From contig NZ_JACWZZ010000001.1 of assembly GCF_014698995.1 (NCBI RefSeq), positions 1-64,000 on the forward strand: a stretch of 64,000 bases of DNA, read 5' to 3'. Below the pieces are notes generated by a model. The model was not told the origin of the DNA. It saw nothing but the letters and a program-made list of their open reading frames with translations, and did no database searches. Numbering within the stretch: position 1 is the stretch's first letter; every line of letters starts with the position of its first letter. Position numbers and translations under genes: made by a program. Origin of the DNA: Hymenobacter duratus (GTDB lineage Bacteria > Bacteroidota > Bacteroidia > Cytophagales > Hymenobacteraceae). Below, in pieces: positions 16,495 to 24,950 of this stretch.

Positions 16495-17517
16495 TTAGCC
16501 CCACACCTTGGTACCCTCGGTGCAGTTGCGGCACATGTCTATCTGGTCGCGGCCTTTGAGCAGCGAGGCCCGGAACTGGCGGTATTTGGTACCGTGCCAG
16601 AGCTGGCGGAAAGTCTGGGTTTTCAGGTCGCCGAGGCGGTACTCAGCATCCTTGTCGAAGCAGCACGGCACTACCAGCCCGTCCCAGGTGATGACGCAGC
16701 TGTGCCACATCTTCCAGCAGTGGTTGAGCAGGCGGTTTTTGATGCTCCAGGTGCCGTCCTGGTTGTTCTCGTAGCGCGAGTAGTAGTCGATGGTCGGAAT
16801 CAGGGGGGAGCCGTGCTGGTAGTCGTAGATCTGAGCTGTCTTGAACCACACATCATCTACCCCCAGCTCGGCGGCCAGCTGCTTCGCCTCCTCCATCTGG
16901 TGCTCATTGGGCCGCACTACCAGAAACTGGAACACCACCCGCGGCGTCTGGCTTTTCAGCTCACGCCGCCATTTTATCAGGTTGCGGGTGCCTTCCAGCA
17001 CTTTGTCCAGCTTGCCCCCCACGCGGTACTGCTGGTACACGTCCTGCGTGGTGCCGTCCAGGGAAATGATGAGCCGGTCGAGGCCGCTTTCCACGGTGCG
17101 GCGGGCATTATTGTCGTTGAGGTAGTGGGCGTTGGTGCTGGTAGCGGTATAGATGCCTTTGTCAGCCGCGTACTTCACCAGGTCCAGGAAATTGGGGTGC
17201 AGATACGGTTCGCCCTGGAAATAGAAAATCAGGTACCACAGCCGCGACGCTACCTCATCAATCGTTTTGCGGAACAGCTCGTCGGGGAGCATGCCGGTAG
17301 GGCGCGTAAAGGAGCGCAGGCCGCTGGGGCACTCGGGGCAGCGCAGGTTGCAGCTCGTCGTCGGCTCGAAGCTCAGAGCCACGGGCAGGCCCCAGTGCCG
17401 CGCCTTGCCCGTTAGCTTGCTCAGCGCGTAGCCGCCCACCACCTGCGCCGTATTCCAGACGCGGCGCGGCGTTGCTTTAGATAAGAAGTTGAGCGAGTCG
17501 GTAAGGAGAGAAGCCAT
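16495..17517 (-). CDS. Radical SAM protein with SPASM-like C-terminus
   Basis: The 340-residue protein has the [4Fe-4S] cluster motif C-x3-C-x2-C at residues 56-63 (SCNLRCPEC), preceded by ALSFEPTT. Conserved partial-barrel segments follow (LIFYFQGEPYLHPNF, TATSTNAHYL, GLDRLIISLDGTTQDVYQQY). The C-terminus carries a second cysteine set (HCWKMWHSCVITWDG, VVPCCFDKD, CRNC), the SPASM layout that binds auxiliary clusters. Enzymes of this type modify peptides or act in cofactor maturation. No precursor peptide gene or other modification enzyme is adjacent, so the substrate is unknown. Confidence 0.88.
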   Translation of the reverse strand: MASLLTDSLNFLSKATPRRVWNTAQVVGGYALSKLTGKARHWGLPVALSFEPTTSCNLRCPECPSGLRSFTRPTGMLPDELFRKTIDEVASRLWYLIFYFQGEPYLHPNFLDLVKYAADKGIYTATSTNAHYLNDNNARRTVESGLDRLIISLDGTTQDVYQQYRVGGKLDKVLEGTRNLIKWRRELKSQTPRVVFQFLVVRPNEHQMEEAKQLAAELGVDDVWFKTAQIYDYQHGSPLIPTIDYYSRYENNQDGTWSIKNRLLNHCWKMWHSCVITWDGLVVPCCFDKDAEYRLGDLKTQTFRQLWHGTKYRQFRASLLKGRDQIDMCRNCTEGTKVWG

Positions 17518-17524
17518 GCGGGGG

Positions 17525-17532
17525 TAAAGGTA
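17525..17532 (-). promoter_or_regulatory. -7 box (TACCTTTA) of the radical SAM gene
   Basis: Read on the minus strand, TACCTTTA ends 7 nt before the ATG at 17517. It differs from TAnnTTTG only in the last base. No clear -33 element. Confidence 0.4.
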
Positions 17533-17561
17533 CGGCGGCAGCGGTAGCGCGCACCTTCAAA

Positions 17562-17593
17562 CAAAAACGCCCCCCGATGTTTCGGGAGGCGCT
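17562..17593 (-). terminator. Rho-independent terminator of the thioredoxin-fold gene
   Basis: An imperfect stem of about 9 bp (CGCC-x-CCCGA with TTCGGG-x-GGCG), followed on the minus strand by TTTTTGTTT. It lies 29 bp past the stop at 17622. Confidence 0.7.
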
Positions 17594-17621
17594 TTCATTA
17601 TTCTGGTTGCAGCAACTGCTT

Positions 17622-19094
17622 TTACTTGGCTGTGGCTTCCGAAGTCAGCAGGCTGGTGTAGGTGCTGGCCTTGCCGAAAGACTGCTTGATTTCATCGACG
17701 GCCGCGCGGCTGCTCAGGCGCTTCGGCTTGGTATTCAGAAAGGTACCGTCCTCAGCCAGCAGAAAATAGGCTGGCACATCTTCTAGTGCATACGCTCGGG
17801 CAACCGGAGCGCGCAGGCCCCCTACGGCGCGTACATGCACGCCGGGCAGCCGCTTGCTTACTACCAGTTGTTTCCAGGCGCCTTCATTTTCATCAAGGGC
17901 AATGTTGAGGAATACGATGTTTTTGTCCTCAAACTTCTTGGCCAAATCAGCGGCATACGGCAGGTCGCGCAGGCTCAGGCCGCTGGTAGTGCGCCAGAAG
18001 TTGATGTATACCAGCTTGCCTCGGAAGTTTTGGAGGCTGATGGTGTCCCCTTTAGCAGTCGTCAGCTTGAAATCGGGCGCCATCGAGCCGATAGCAAAGG
18101 CCTTGTGCGTTTCGAAATCCTGGCGCAGTACCGGCGTGTAGCGGTTCTTACTGTCGACGTTTTTGTAGTCGGCCAGCATGGCCTCCGACTGCCGCACGTG
18201 CCCGAACCGGAACGACTCCTGCAGTACGCGACCCATAATGATAGGCCGCACACCGCCACTAAGCTGGTTCTTGGCCATGTCGTAGCACACCCGGTAGAAG
18301 TCGGGGTCGGAGCGCTGCTTGCCGGCCGCCGTGGCCAGGTGGTGGATGTAGTTGAGCAAAAACTCCTGGTACATCTCGCTCTGCATCGCCGCCTCGTTAT
18401 TGACGATGCTCTTGTCGTTGAGAAACTCGTAGTACGAAGGCGACATTTTCAGGCGGCCCTCGGTGGCTACTACCTGCTCACGCAGGTCCTGAAAGGTCAG
18501 CTTGTCGTTGGCGTAGCTGTAGTCAATTTCGGCCTGTGCGTATTTGCGGAAAGCGTCGCTGAACTTGTTATCCTCGACGGCATTCTTCAGAAACTTCTGC
18601 TCCTCCTTGCGGCGGTACTCCAGAAACGACACAAAACCAGCCTCATACAGCATGATGTTGTCGGGCAGCACCTGAAAGCCGTCGTTTTCGATAAACTGCT
18701 CATCCAGATCCGAGAGGTAGGTATTGGCTTCCGCGCCTCGGCCTTTGTAGCGTACCGAACCGGGCAGGTCGCTGCCTCGGAAGCGGATTTCAAGCGCGTC
18801 GCCGGGCTCTAGAAACAGGTCGGCGACGTCGTCCCCATATACTAGGTCGGCGCGGGCAGGACCGTCGAGCTTCAGCGCCATCCGGAACTCGCCTTTGTCG
18901 TCGAGGCGGGCATACGTAATCTGCTCCTTGAGGTCGAGCGGATTCTCGCGCACCGATACGGCCACCGTATCATTCGTTCGGCCGCTTACCTTGCCCGTCA
19001 GGGTTACGGTGCCCTGAGCCAACGCTGCTGAAGACAGGGCCGTCAGGCCAGCGGCCAGAAGCCACCCGGAAAGAAAACGAATAGAGTACGACAT
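17622..19094 (-). CDS. TlpA/AhpC-like thioredoxin-fold protein without catalytic cysteines
   Basis: The 490-residue product has an N-terminal signal peptide (LLAAGLTALSSAALAQ) and a DUF4369-like beta domain (GTVTLTGKVSGRTNDTVAVS). A long helical region follows, then a C-terminal AhpC/TlpA domain (about residues 345-480: APDFKLTTAKGDTISLQNFR, GKLVYINFWRTTSGLSLRD, NIVFLNIALDENEGAWKQL, VPAYFLLAEDGTF). The place of the W-C-x-x-C redox motif reads WRTTSGLS, so it cannot be a classical thiol oxidoreductase. It is probably a periplasmic or lipid-proximal redox-fold protein with a binding or structural role. Such proteins are common in Bacteroidota. Confidence 0.82.
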   Translation of the reverse strand: MSYSIRFLSGWLLAAGLTALSSAALAQGTVTLTGKVSGRTNDTVAVSVRENPLDLKEQITYARLDDKGEFRMALKLDGPARADLVYGDDVADLFLEPGDALEIRFRGSDLPGSVRYKGRGAEANTYLSDLDEQFIENDGFQVLPDNIMLYEAGFVSFLEYRRKEEQKFLKNAVEDNKFSDAFRKYAQAEIDYSYANDKLTFQDLREQVVATEGRLKMSPSYYEFLNDKSIVNNEAAMQSEMYQEFLLNYIHHLATAAGKQRSDPDFYRVCYDMAKNQLSGGVRPIIMGRVLQESFRFGHVRQSEAMLADYKNVDSKNRYTPVLRQDFETHKAFAIGSMAPDFKLTTAKGDTISLQNFRGKLVYINFWRTTSGLSLRDLPYAADLAKKFEDKNIVFLNIALDENEGAWKQLVVSKRLPGVHVRAVGGLRAPVARAYALEDVPAYFLLAEDGTFLNTKPKRLSSRAAVDEIKQSFGKASTYTSLLTSEATAK

Positions 19095-19286
19095 CGGAGC
19101 AAGTAGTTCAGGCAGATAGCGTCAGAAACTGCCGCGAAAACGCCCGGAGGATATATGCACCTCTTCACATCATTCGCGGTAAAAGTCAATTCCTGTACCG
19201 AAGATACGGCTTTTAGGTTGTGATAGTCCAATCCATTTGCTCCCTTTTTTTCGTACCCGCCACTCGCCGGCTAGCTTTTGCAGGTA

Positions 19287-20669
19287 TTATCCAAACAAAC
19301 CCTCCAATACTTCATCCAGCCTCCCCGCCGGCTGCACCCGGATGCCGTAACGGGCCAGATCGAGGCCGCGGGCGTTGAACTGCGAGATGTACATTTCAGC
19401 AAAGCCAAGCTTCTCAGCTTCACTCAGGCGCTGGTCGAGGCGGCTCACAGCCCTGATTTCGCCGCTCAGGCCCACTTCTGCGGCCAAGCATACCTCCCCG
19501 CGAATAGCGACATCGTTCAGGGAGCTGACCACAGCGGCGCACACGGCCAGGTCCAAAGCAGGGTCGTCGAGGCGCAGGCCGCCGGCAATGTTCAGGAATA
19601 CGTCGTGCTGGCCCAGGCGCAGGCCGCTGCGCTTTTCCAGCACGGCCAGCAGCATCTGCAATCGTTTGGTATCGAAGCCAGTAGAGCTGCGCTGGGGCGT
19701 GCCATAGGTGGCGGGCGTCACGAGGGCCTGCACCTCCACCAGCAGCGGCCGGTTGCCTTCCAGCGTGGCCCCGATGGCCATACCGCTCAGGCTTTCGGAG
19801 CGCTGGCTGAGCAGAATTTCGGAGGGGTTGCTCACCTGCCGCAGGCCCGTACCCTGCATTTCGTAGATGCCCAGCTCGGAGGTAGAGCCAAACCGGTTCT
19901 TGATGGTGCGCAGAATGCGGTAGCTCAGGTGCCGGTCGCCCTCAAACTGCAGCACCGTATCCACCATGTGCTCCAGAATTTTGGGGCCGGCAATGGAGCC
20001 ATCCTTTGTAATATGGCCGATGAGCAGCACCGGCACGCTGGTTTCCTTGGCGTACTTGAGCAGCTCGGTGGTGCACTCGCGCACCTGGCTCACCGACCCG
20101 GCGCCGGCCTCTACCAAGCCCGAATGCAGCGTCTGGATAGAATCGACGATAACGACATTGGGCTGCAGCGCGTCAATCTGCTTGAAGATATTCTGGGTGT
20201 TGGTTTCGGTGAGGATGTAGCAGTTGGGGTGTTGCTCACCCAGCCGCTCAGCCCGCATCTTTATCTGCTGCTCACTCTCTTCGCCCGAAATGTAGAGCAC
20301 CTTCATCTGGGTGAGGCTCATGGCAATCTGGAGCATGAGCGTGCTTTTACCGATGCCCGGCTCGCCGCCGATGAGCACCAAAGAGCCTGGCACCAGCCCG
20401 CCACCCAGCACCCGGTTCAGTTCGCCGTCGTTGGTATCAAAGCGCGACTCCTCTTCAAAGTGAATCTCGCTGATGACCCGGGGCTTGGCGGCTTTGGTGG
20501 TGCCTACCGTGGTAGATGCTTTCCAGGCGCCGGCCACCTTGGTGTCTTCCTTCTGGATAACTTCTTCCACGTAGGTATTCCACTCGCCACAGCTGGGGCA
20601 GCGTCCTATCCATTTGGCACTTTGGGCGCCACAGTTCTGGCAGAAATAGAGAGTTTTGAGCTTAGCCAT
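19287..20669 (-). CDS. radA: DNA repair protein RadA
   Basis: The ATG giving MAKLKTLYFCQNCGAQ yields 460 residues, the usual RadA length; the open frame extends 76 codons upstream without support. It has the N-terminal C4 zinc finger (CQNCG...CPSCGEW), a Walker A loop in LIGGEPGIGKSTLMLQIAM, Walker B in VVIVDSIQTL and the RadA signature KNRFGST, and ends in a Lon-like domain. RadA is a RecA-related branch-migration helicase acting in recombinational repair. The next gene on the same strand (TlpA-like) is about 190 bp away, so RadA is probably monocistronic. Confidence 0.95.
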   Translation of the reverse strand: MAKLKTLYFCQNCGAQSAKWIGRCPSCGEWNTYVEEVIQKEDTKVAGAWKASTTVGTTKAAKPRVISEIHFEEESRFDTNDGELNRVLGGGLVPGSLVLIGGEPGIGKSTLMLQIAMSLTQMKVLYISGEESEQQIKMRAERLGEQHPNCYILTETNTQNIFKQIDALQPNVVIVDSIQTLHSGLVEAGAGSVSQVRECTTELLKYAKETSVPVLLIGHITKDGSIAGPKILEHMVDTVLQFEGDRHLSYRILRTIKNRFGSTSELGIYEMQGTGLRQVSNPSEILLSQRSESLSGMAIGATLEGNRPLLVEVQALVTPATYGTPQRSSTGFDTKRLQMLLAVLEKRSGLRLGQHDVFLNIAGGLRLDDPALDLAVCAAVVSSLNDVAIRGEVCLAAEVGLSGEIRAVSRLDQRLSEAEKLGFAEMYISQFNARGLDLARYGIRVQPAGRLDEVLEGLFG

Positions 20670-20904
20670 TCTCAGAGGTTGGGATAAAAGATGGTAATGC
20701 TTCCGGCTGCTAAAAAGTTTGGCAAGAACGGGGTTTTTAGCCGTTTCGGCGCGGCTTTTTAATCGGGTCGTGGCGGGGCCAAAGGCCGGCGGGCGGGGGT
20801 TGGACAGTGGCTCGGGCCGCGTGAGTAACTGAGCGGCGGCGCACAACTCGCAGCCCCATTTATCTGGCGGCAGATGCGTTTTATAGCAAAATTTCAATAT
20901 AAAT

Positions 20905-20934
20905 ATGTAGCATCTCAGATTCCCGGTATATTTG
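20905..20934 (+). promoter_or_regulatory. Promoter of the surface-protein cluster
   Basis: TATATTTG at 20927-20934 is an exact -7 box. A TATG-type -33 element (ATG at 20905-20907) lies 19 nt upstream, close to the TTG consensus. Predicted transcription start is about 20940, giving a leader of about 27 nt before the ATG at 20968. Confidence 0.5.
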
Positions 20935-20967
20935 TTCGCTAATTCCTCTTCCTTTCATTCTGTATAC

Positions 20968-22560
20968 ATGAAACACTCTTACCGTCTGTTGCTGGGGTTT
21001 GGCCTCAGCGGACTGGCTCTTACGGCGCAGGCTCAGACCGGGGCCGTAGGCGTAGGCACCGCCACCCCCGATGCTAACGCCGCCCTCGACATTTCGGCGG
21101 GTACGGGCGCCAACAAGGGTCTGCTGGTACCGCGCCTGACGGAAGCCCAGCGCACGGCCCTTACTACCACCAGCCAGGGCATGCTCGTGTACCAGACCAA
21201 CGGCACGCAGCCGGGCTTCTGGTACTTTCAGAGTGGACAATGGCTGCCGCTAGGCATTGGCTCGGGCACGGGCGCCCAAAGCTGGCTGCGCGCCGGCAAT
21301 GCCGGCACCAATCCAGCCACCGACTTTCTGGGCACGACCAACGCGCAGGACCTTGTGCTGCGCACCAACAACACGGAGAAGCTCCGCCTCGACATCGACG
21401 GCACGCAGTTCGCCACCTCGGCCAAAGGCATTGTGCTAAACCAGGCCGATGCACCGCTCATTACGCGCGGCTGGGACAAGTTTACCTCGGGGGCTTACAA
21501 CGGCCTGGGCCGCTGGGGCGTGTTTATGGAAGCCAACACGCTCACGTTTGGGGTACCGGCCATAGGCGGCAAGCAGTTTCAGTGGGTGAGCTATGATGCT
21601 ACCTCTGCCCGCAACACCACCTTCATGACCCTGAGCCAGGAAGGCCGCCTGGGTATTGGCACCACGCCGGCCCTCACCCTAGACGCCCTTGGTTCGCTGG
21701 GCATGCGCAACGGGGCCGCCTGGGACCACCTCTACTTCACCCACGACGGAGGCACAGCCTTTATGAATGCTGGTGGCGCTGAAAACGGACTGGCCCTGCG
21801 CGTAGGCAGCGGTAGCCAGGGCAGCTACGGCGACCCCACCCAGAACTACCGCGACGTAATGCGCCTGCTGCCCAACGGCAACGTCGGTATTGGCGTCACG
21901 AGCCCGGCGCAGGCACTGGAAGTAAACGGGGGCATTTCGGCCGCCACGTTCAATGCCATCAGCAAGCAGGGCGCGTTTCTGCAGTGGAACCGCACCAACG
22001 GCGACGGCGAAACCTGGCTGCTGAACCAGCAGGGCCTGGGCGGAGCCAACGCGGGCATCCGGTTTGGTAGCGCAACGCAGGCGAATGCCGTAACCGAATG
22101 GGCGCGTTTCCTGAACAACGGCAACTTGGGCCTTGGCACCACCAACCCCGGCGCGAAGCTGGAAGTAGCCGGCCAGGTGAAGATTACGGGCGGCGCACCC
22201 GGCGCGGGCAAAGTTCTGACCTCCGACGGCAGCGGCCTGGCCACGTGGCAGACTCCGGCGGCCAGCACCACAGCCACCAACATCCAGACGACCAGCACCC
22301 TGGCCGTTCCCAGCACCGGCAACGCAGCCCTGGCTCCTACCACGGGCGTCGTGATTCTGACAGACAACACCAACGTCAGCAACGGCACCATTACGCTGGG
22401 CGCCGGCACCAACGGCCAGACGCTGCTGGTCACCAACCTCGATGCGCAGGCCGTGAGTTTGATCAGCACGAGCGGCACAGGCAACCTGTTGCCCAATTTC
22501 GCGGCGCAGTTCGTGTACATCGTGAATGGCAGCACCAACGGCTGGTTCCGCGTCAACTAA
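20968..22560 (+). CDS. Secreted repeat-containing surface protein
   Basis: The ATG with a signal peptide (MKHSYRLLLGFGLSGLALTA...AQAQ) gives 530 residues. It begins with the common Bacteroidota surface module AALDISAGTGANKGLLVPRL and GMLVYQTNGTQPGFWYFQSG. Irregular Gly/Asn-rich repeats follow, such as GRLGIGTTPALTLDALGS, NGNVGIGVTSPAQALEVNGG and NGNLGLGTTNPGAKLEVAGQ, the pattern of phage-fibre or collar-like beta-structured proteins. The C-terminus (LVTNLDAQAVSLISTSGTGN) shows no T9SS domain. It opens a three-gene cluster with a tail-collar protein and a T9SS protein. The role is unknown; a fibre-like appendage is possible. Confidence 0.78.
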   Translation: MKHSYRLLLGFGLSGLALTAQAQTGAVGVGTATPDANAALDISAGTGANKGLLVPRLTEAQRTALTTTSQGMLVYQTNGTQPGFWYFQSGQWLPLGIGSGTGAQSWLRAGNAGTNPATDFLGTTNAQDLVLRTNNTEKLRLDIDGTQFATSAKGIVLNQADAPLITRGWDKFTSGAYNGLGRWGVFMEANTLTFGVPAIGGKQFQWVSYDATSARNTTFMTLSQEGRLGIGTTPALTLDALGSLGMRNGAAWDHLYFTHDGGTAFMNAGGAENGLALRVGSGSQGSYGDPTQNYRDVMRLLPNGNVGIGVTSPAQALEVNGGISAATFNAISKQGAFLQWNRTNGDGETWLLNQQGLGGANAGIRFGSATQANAVTEWARFLNNGNLGLGTTNPGAKLEVAGQVKITGGAPGAGKVLTSDGSGLATWQTPAASTTATNIQTTSTLAVPSTGNAALAPTTGVVILTDNTNVSNGTITLGAGTNGQTLLVTNLDAQAVSLISTSGTGNLLPNFAAQFVYIVNGSTNGWFRVN

Positions 22561-22594
22561 TCTTTCCTCCTCCCGACTTTTCCTCTCTACTTAC

Positions 22595-23293
22595 ATGAGA
22601 CTAATTGCTACTCCCGCCGGCATCGTACCGGCTTCCAGCCATGCTCCCCAGGCCGAGCCCGAGCGCCGCGGCTGGCTCAAGCGCCTCGGCGCCCTCATTG
22701 GGGGCAGCCTGCTGGCGGGTACTGCCGCCGCCGGCACCCGTGGCACGGCCTCGGTGCAGGGCGAGTACGTTTACATTGGCGAAATCATCATGTTTGCCGG
22801 CAATTTTCCGCCCAGGGGCTACGCCTTCTGTGATGGCCAGATTTTGGCAATTGCGCAAAACACCGCCCTCTTCTCTCTTCTGGGGACGACATACGGCGGC
22901 AATGGCCAGACCACCTTTGCCCTACCCGACCTGCGCGGCCGGTTTCCCATGCACGCAGGCCAGGGCCCGGGGCTGAGCCCGCACAACCTGGGCGAAAGAG
23001 CCGGCGTTGAGAATGTGACGCTGACTATCAATCAGATGCCGCTCCACAACCACACTATGGGCGGTGCCGCGGCTACTACCAGTCCCGGCAACACCAACAA
23101 CCCCAGCGGGGCCCTGCTGGCCAATGATGGTGCCGGGGGCGCACAGTACGCTACCGGCGTCAGTTCTAACGCTACACTGGCCGGCGGCTCAACCAACGCT
23201 GCCGGCGGCAGCCAGCCGCACGACAATATGCCCCCCTATCAATGCATTAATTTCTGCATTGCGCTGGAAGGCATCTATCCGTCCCGGAATTAA
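22595..23293 (+). CDS. Phage tail collar (Mdp-like) domain protein with Tat-like signal
   Basis: The 232-residue product starts MRLIATPAGIVPASSHAP and carries a signal segment with RRGWLK before a hydrophobic stretch (GALIGGSLLAGTAAAG), which fits the twin-arginine pattern RR-x-F-L-K with W for F. The collar domain follows: GEIIMFAGNFPPRGYAFCDG, QILAIAQNTALFSLLGTTYG, FALPDLRGRFPMHAGQGPG, a His-rich LTINQMPLHNHTM and a final PPYQCINFCIALEGIYPSRN. This is the whole phage tail collar/Mdp architecture. It lies between two secreted surface-protein genes (34 bp after the first, 12 bp before the next), which suggests one transcript and export rather than a prophage remnant. Confidence 0.85.
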   Translation: MRLIATPAGIVPASSHAPQAEPERRGWLKRLGALIGGSLLAGTAAAGTRGTASVQGEYVYIGEIIMFAGNFPPRGYAFCDGQILAIAQNTALFSLLGTTYGGNGQTTFALPDLRGRFPMHAGQGPGLSPHNLGERAGVENVTLTINQMPLHNHTMGGAAATTSPGNTNNPSGALLANDGAGGAQYATGVSSNATLAGGSTNAAGGSQPHDNMPPYQCINFCIALEGIYPSRN

Positions 23294-23305
23294 GGCTTTA
23301 TCTCT

Positions 23306-24757
23306 ATGAAGCCACTCTACTCATCATTGATCCTAAGCCTAGCAGCCGGCCCGCTGGCCGCTCAGGGGCTGACCAACAACGGCGGCATTGTGGCGGTGCA
23401 GGCCGGCGCAACGCTCTACGTATCCGGCACGCTCGACAATAAGGCGGGCAGCACATTCTCGAATGCCGGCACCACGCAGGTAGGCGGCGACCTAACCAAC
23501 GCCGGCACGCTTACCTCAGCTGGGCTGGTGCGCCTAGTGGGCACCACCAACCAAACCCTGAGCCCCGGCGGGGCCAGCCTCGCGCAGCTGGAAGCGGCCA
23601 ATACCGGCGCGGCCGGCCAGAACGTGGTGAGCGTGCCCACGGACCTGCCCATCACGCAGCAGCTCACGCTCACGAGCGGCATGGTCCGGACTGCTGTGGC
23701 CGCTACCATCAGCCTGCCCAGCACCGCTACCGTAACCGGCGAAGCGCCCGGTCGCTACGTGCAAGGCAACCTGCAGGTGACGCGCACCGGCGTCAACAGC
23801 ACGACCGACTTCGGTAACGGCGCCACGCTCAACCCCGGCAACAACATCGGTACCGTAACCGTGAAACGCACAGCCGGACTGCTGCTGCCCAACGTGAGCT
23901 ACGGCCAGAACAACGCCCTGCCCGCGCTACAAGGCATCGACCGGATCTGGAGCATCACGAGCAGCAACAACCCTAACTCTGCAGTAGCCGTGGTGCTAAG
24001 CTGGCTTCCCGAAAACGACCACAACCTGAGCAGCTTTGCCCAGGCGCAGGCGTGGCGAGCTACCAGCGCTACCACCTGGGCCAAAGCCGGCGCACAGGCC
24101 GCAGCTGCCACTACGGCCACTAACCGCACCTTCTCGTTCAGCACAGCCGTGCTGGGCGTGCTTACGGTGAGCAACGCCGCCAACCCGCTGCCAGTGGAGT
24201 TGATTGAGTTCACAGCAGAGCGCCAGGGCGACGACGGCCTGCTGCGCTGGGCTACGGCCTCGGAGAAAAACAATGACCGGTTTGAGGTGGAGGCCAGCGC
24301 CGACGGTAGCACCTTCCGCCGCATCGGGCAGGTGCAGGGCCACGGCACCACCTCCCAGCGCCACGACTACCGCCTGCTGGACCTTAACCTAGCCCGCTAC
24401 CAGGCCAGCCCGGTATACTACCGCCTCCGCCAGGTCGACCAGGATGGCACCGAAACCCTCTCGCCTGTCCGGACGGTGCAGGTGCCCGGCGCTACTCCGA
24501 AGCTGCTGGCCGAAACCTTCCCCAACCCGCACCACGCTGGCAAGCTCACGCTGCGCGTGCAGGCACTGGAGGCCGGCTTCGTAACGCTGAAGGTGCATGA
24601 GGCCACGGGCCGGGTGCTGTGGCAGGAAACGCGAGCCGTACAGGCCGGCTGGAATGAGCAGCCCCTCTCCCGCGCCGCCGAGCTGCCCGCCGGCCTCTAC
24701 CTGCTGAGTGTGCAGCAGGCCGGCCAGCAACAGGTTGTGAAGCTGGTGCGCGAGTAA
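23306..24757 (+). CDS. T9SS-secreted surface protein
   Basis: The 483-residue product starts with a signal peptide (MKPLYSSLILSLAAGPLAAQ). Short beta repeats with Asn/Gly turns fill about residues 20-290 (DNKAGSTFSNAGTTQVGGDL, LTNAGTLTSAGLVRLVGTTN). The LPVELIEFTAERQGDDGLLR Ig-like module with YYRLRQVDQDGTE follows, then a type A T9SS sorting domain (ETFPNPHHAGKLTLRV, AGLYLLSVQQAGQQQVV). It resembles the protein at 5615-8131 in layout and C-terminus. It is translated 12 bp after the collar gene, so export of the two may be linked. Confidence 0.84.
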   Translation: MKPLYSSLILSLAAGPLAAQGLTNNGGIVAVQAGATLYVSGTLDNKAGSTFSNAGTTQVGGDLTNAGTLTSAGLVRLVGTTNQTLSPGGASLAQLEAANTGAAGQNVVSVPTDLPITQQLTLTSGMVRTAVAATISLPSTATVTGEAPGRYVQGNLQVTRTGVNSTTDFGNGATLNPGNNIGTVTVKRTAGLLLPNVSYGQNNALPALQGIDRIWSITSSNNPNSAVAVVLSWLPENDHNLSSFAQAQAWRATSATTWAKAGAQAAAATTATNRTFSFSTAVLGVLTVSNAANPLPVELIEFTAERQGDDGLLRWATASEKNNDRFEVEASADGSTFRRIGQVQGHGTTSQRHDYRLLDLNLARYQASPVYYRLRQVDQDGTETLSPVRTVQVPGATPKLLAETFPNPHHAGKLTLRVQALEAGFVTLKVHEATGRVLWQETRAVQAGWNEQPLSRAAELPAGLYLLSVQQAGQQQVVKLVRE

Positions 24758-24780
24758 TTGCCGCTATTACAAGCTATTAG

Positions 24781-24811
24781 AAAGCGCCTCCTGCATGGAG
24801 GCGCTTTTTTT
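24781..24811 (+). terminator. Rho-independent terminator
   Basis: A perfect 11-bp stem (24781-24791 with 24797-24807), a 5-nt loop and a run of T. It ends the three-gene surface cluster. Confidence 0.9.
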
Positions 24812-24950
24812 GTTGGGCTTCGCCACCATTATCACGACAATATTCTGATATGCTGACGTATCCCGCGCCAAACCTGCCCGCGCTTGTGTATCTTCCTGCC
24901 ACGCTTCATTCTATCTCCATCTGAACCCAACCTCTACTCCTGCTTTCTGC

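Noticed and set aside
22595..23293. The collar gene as a sign of a prophage
   Set aside because: No capsid, terminase, portal, lysis or integrase gene occurs anywhere around it, and it lies among secreted surface-protein genes.
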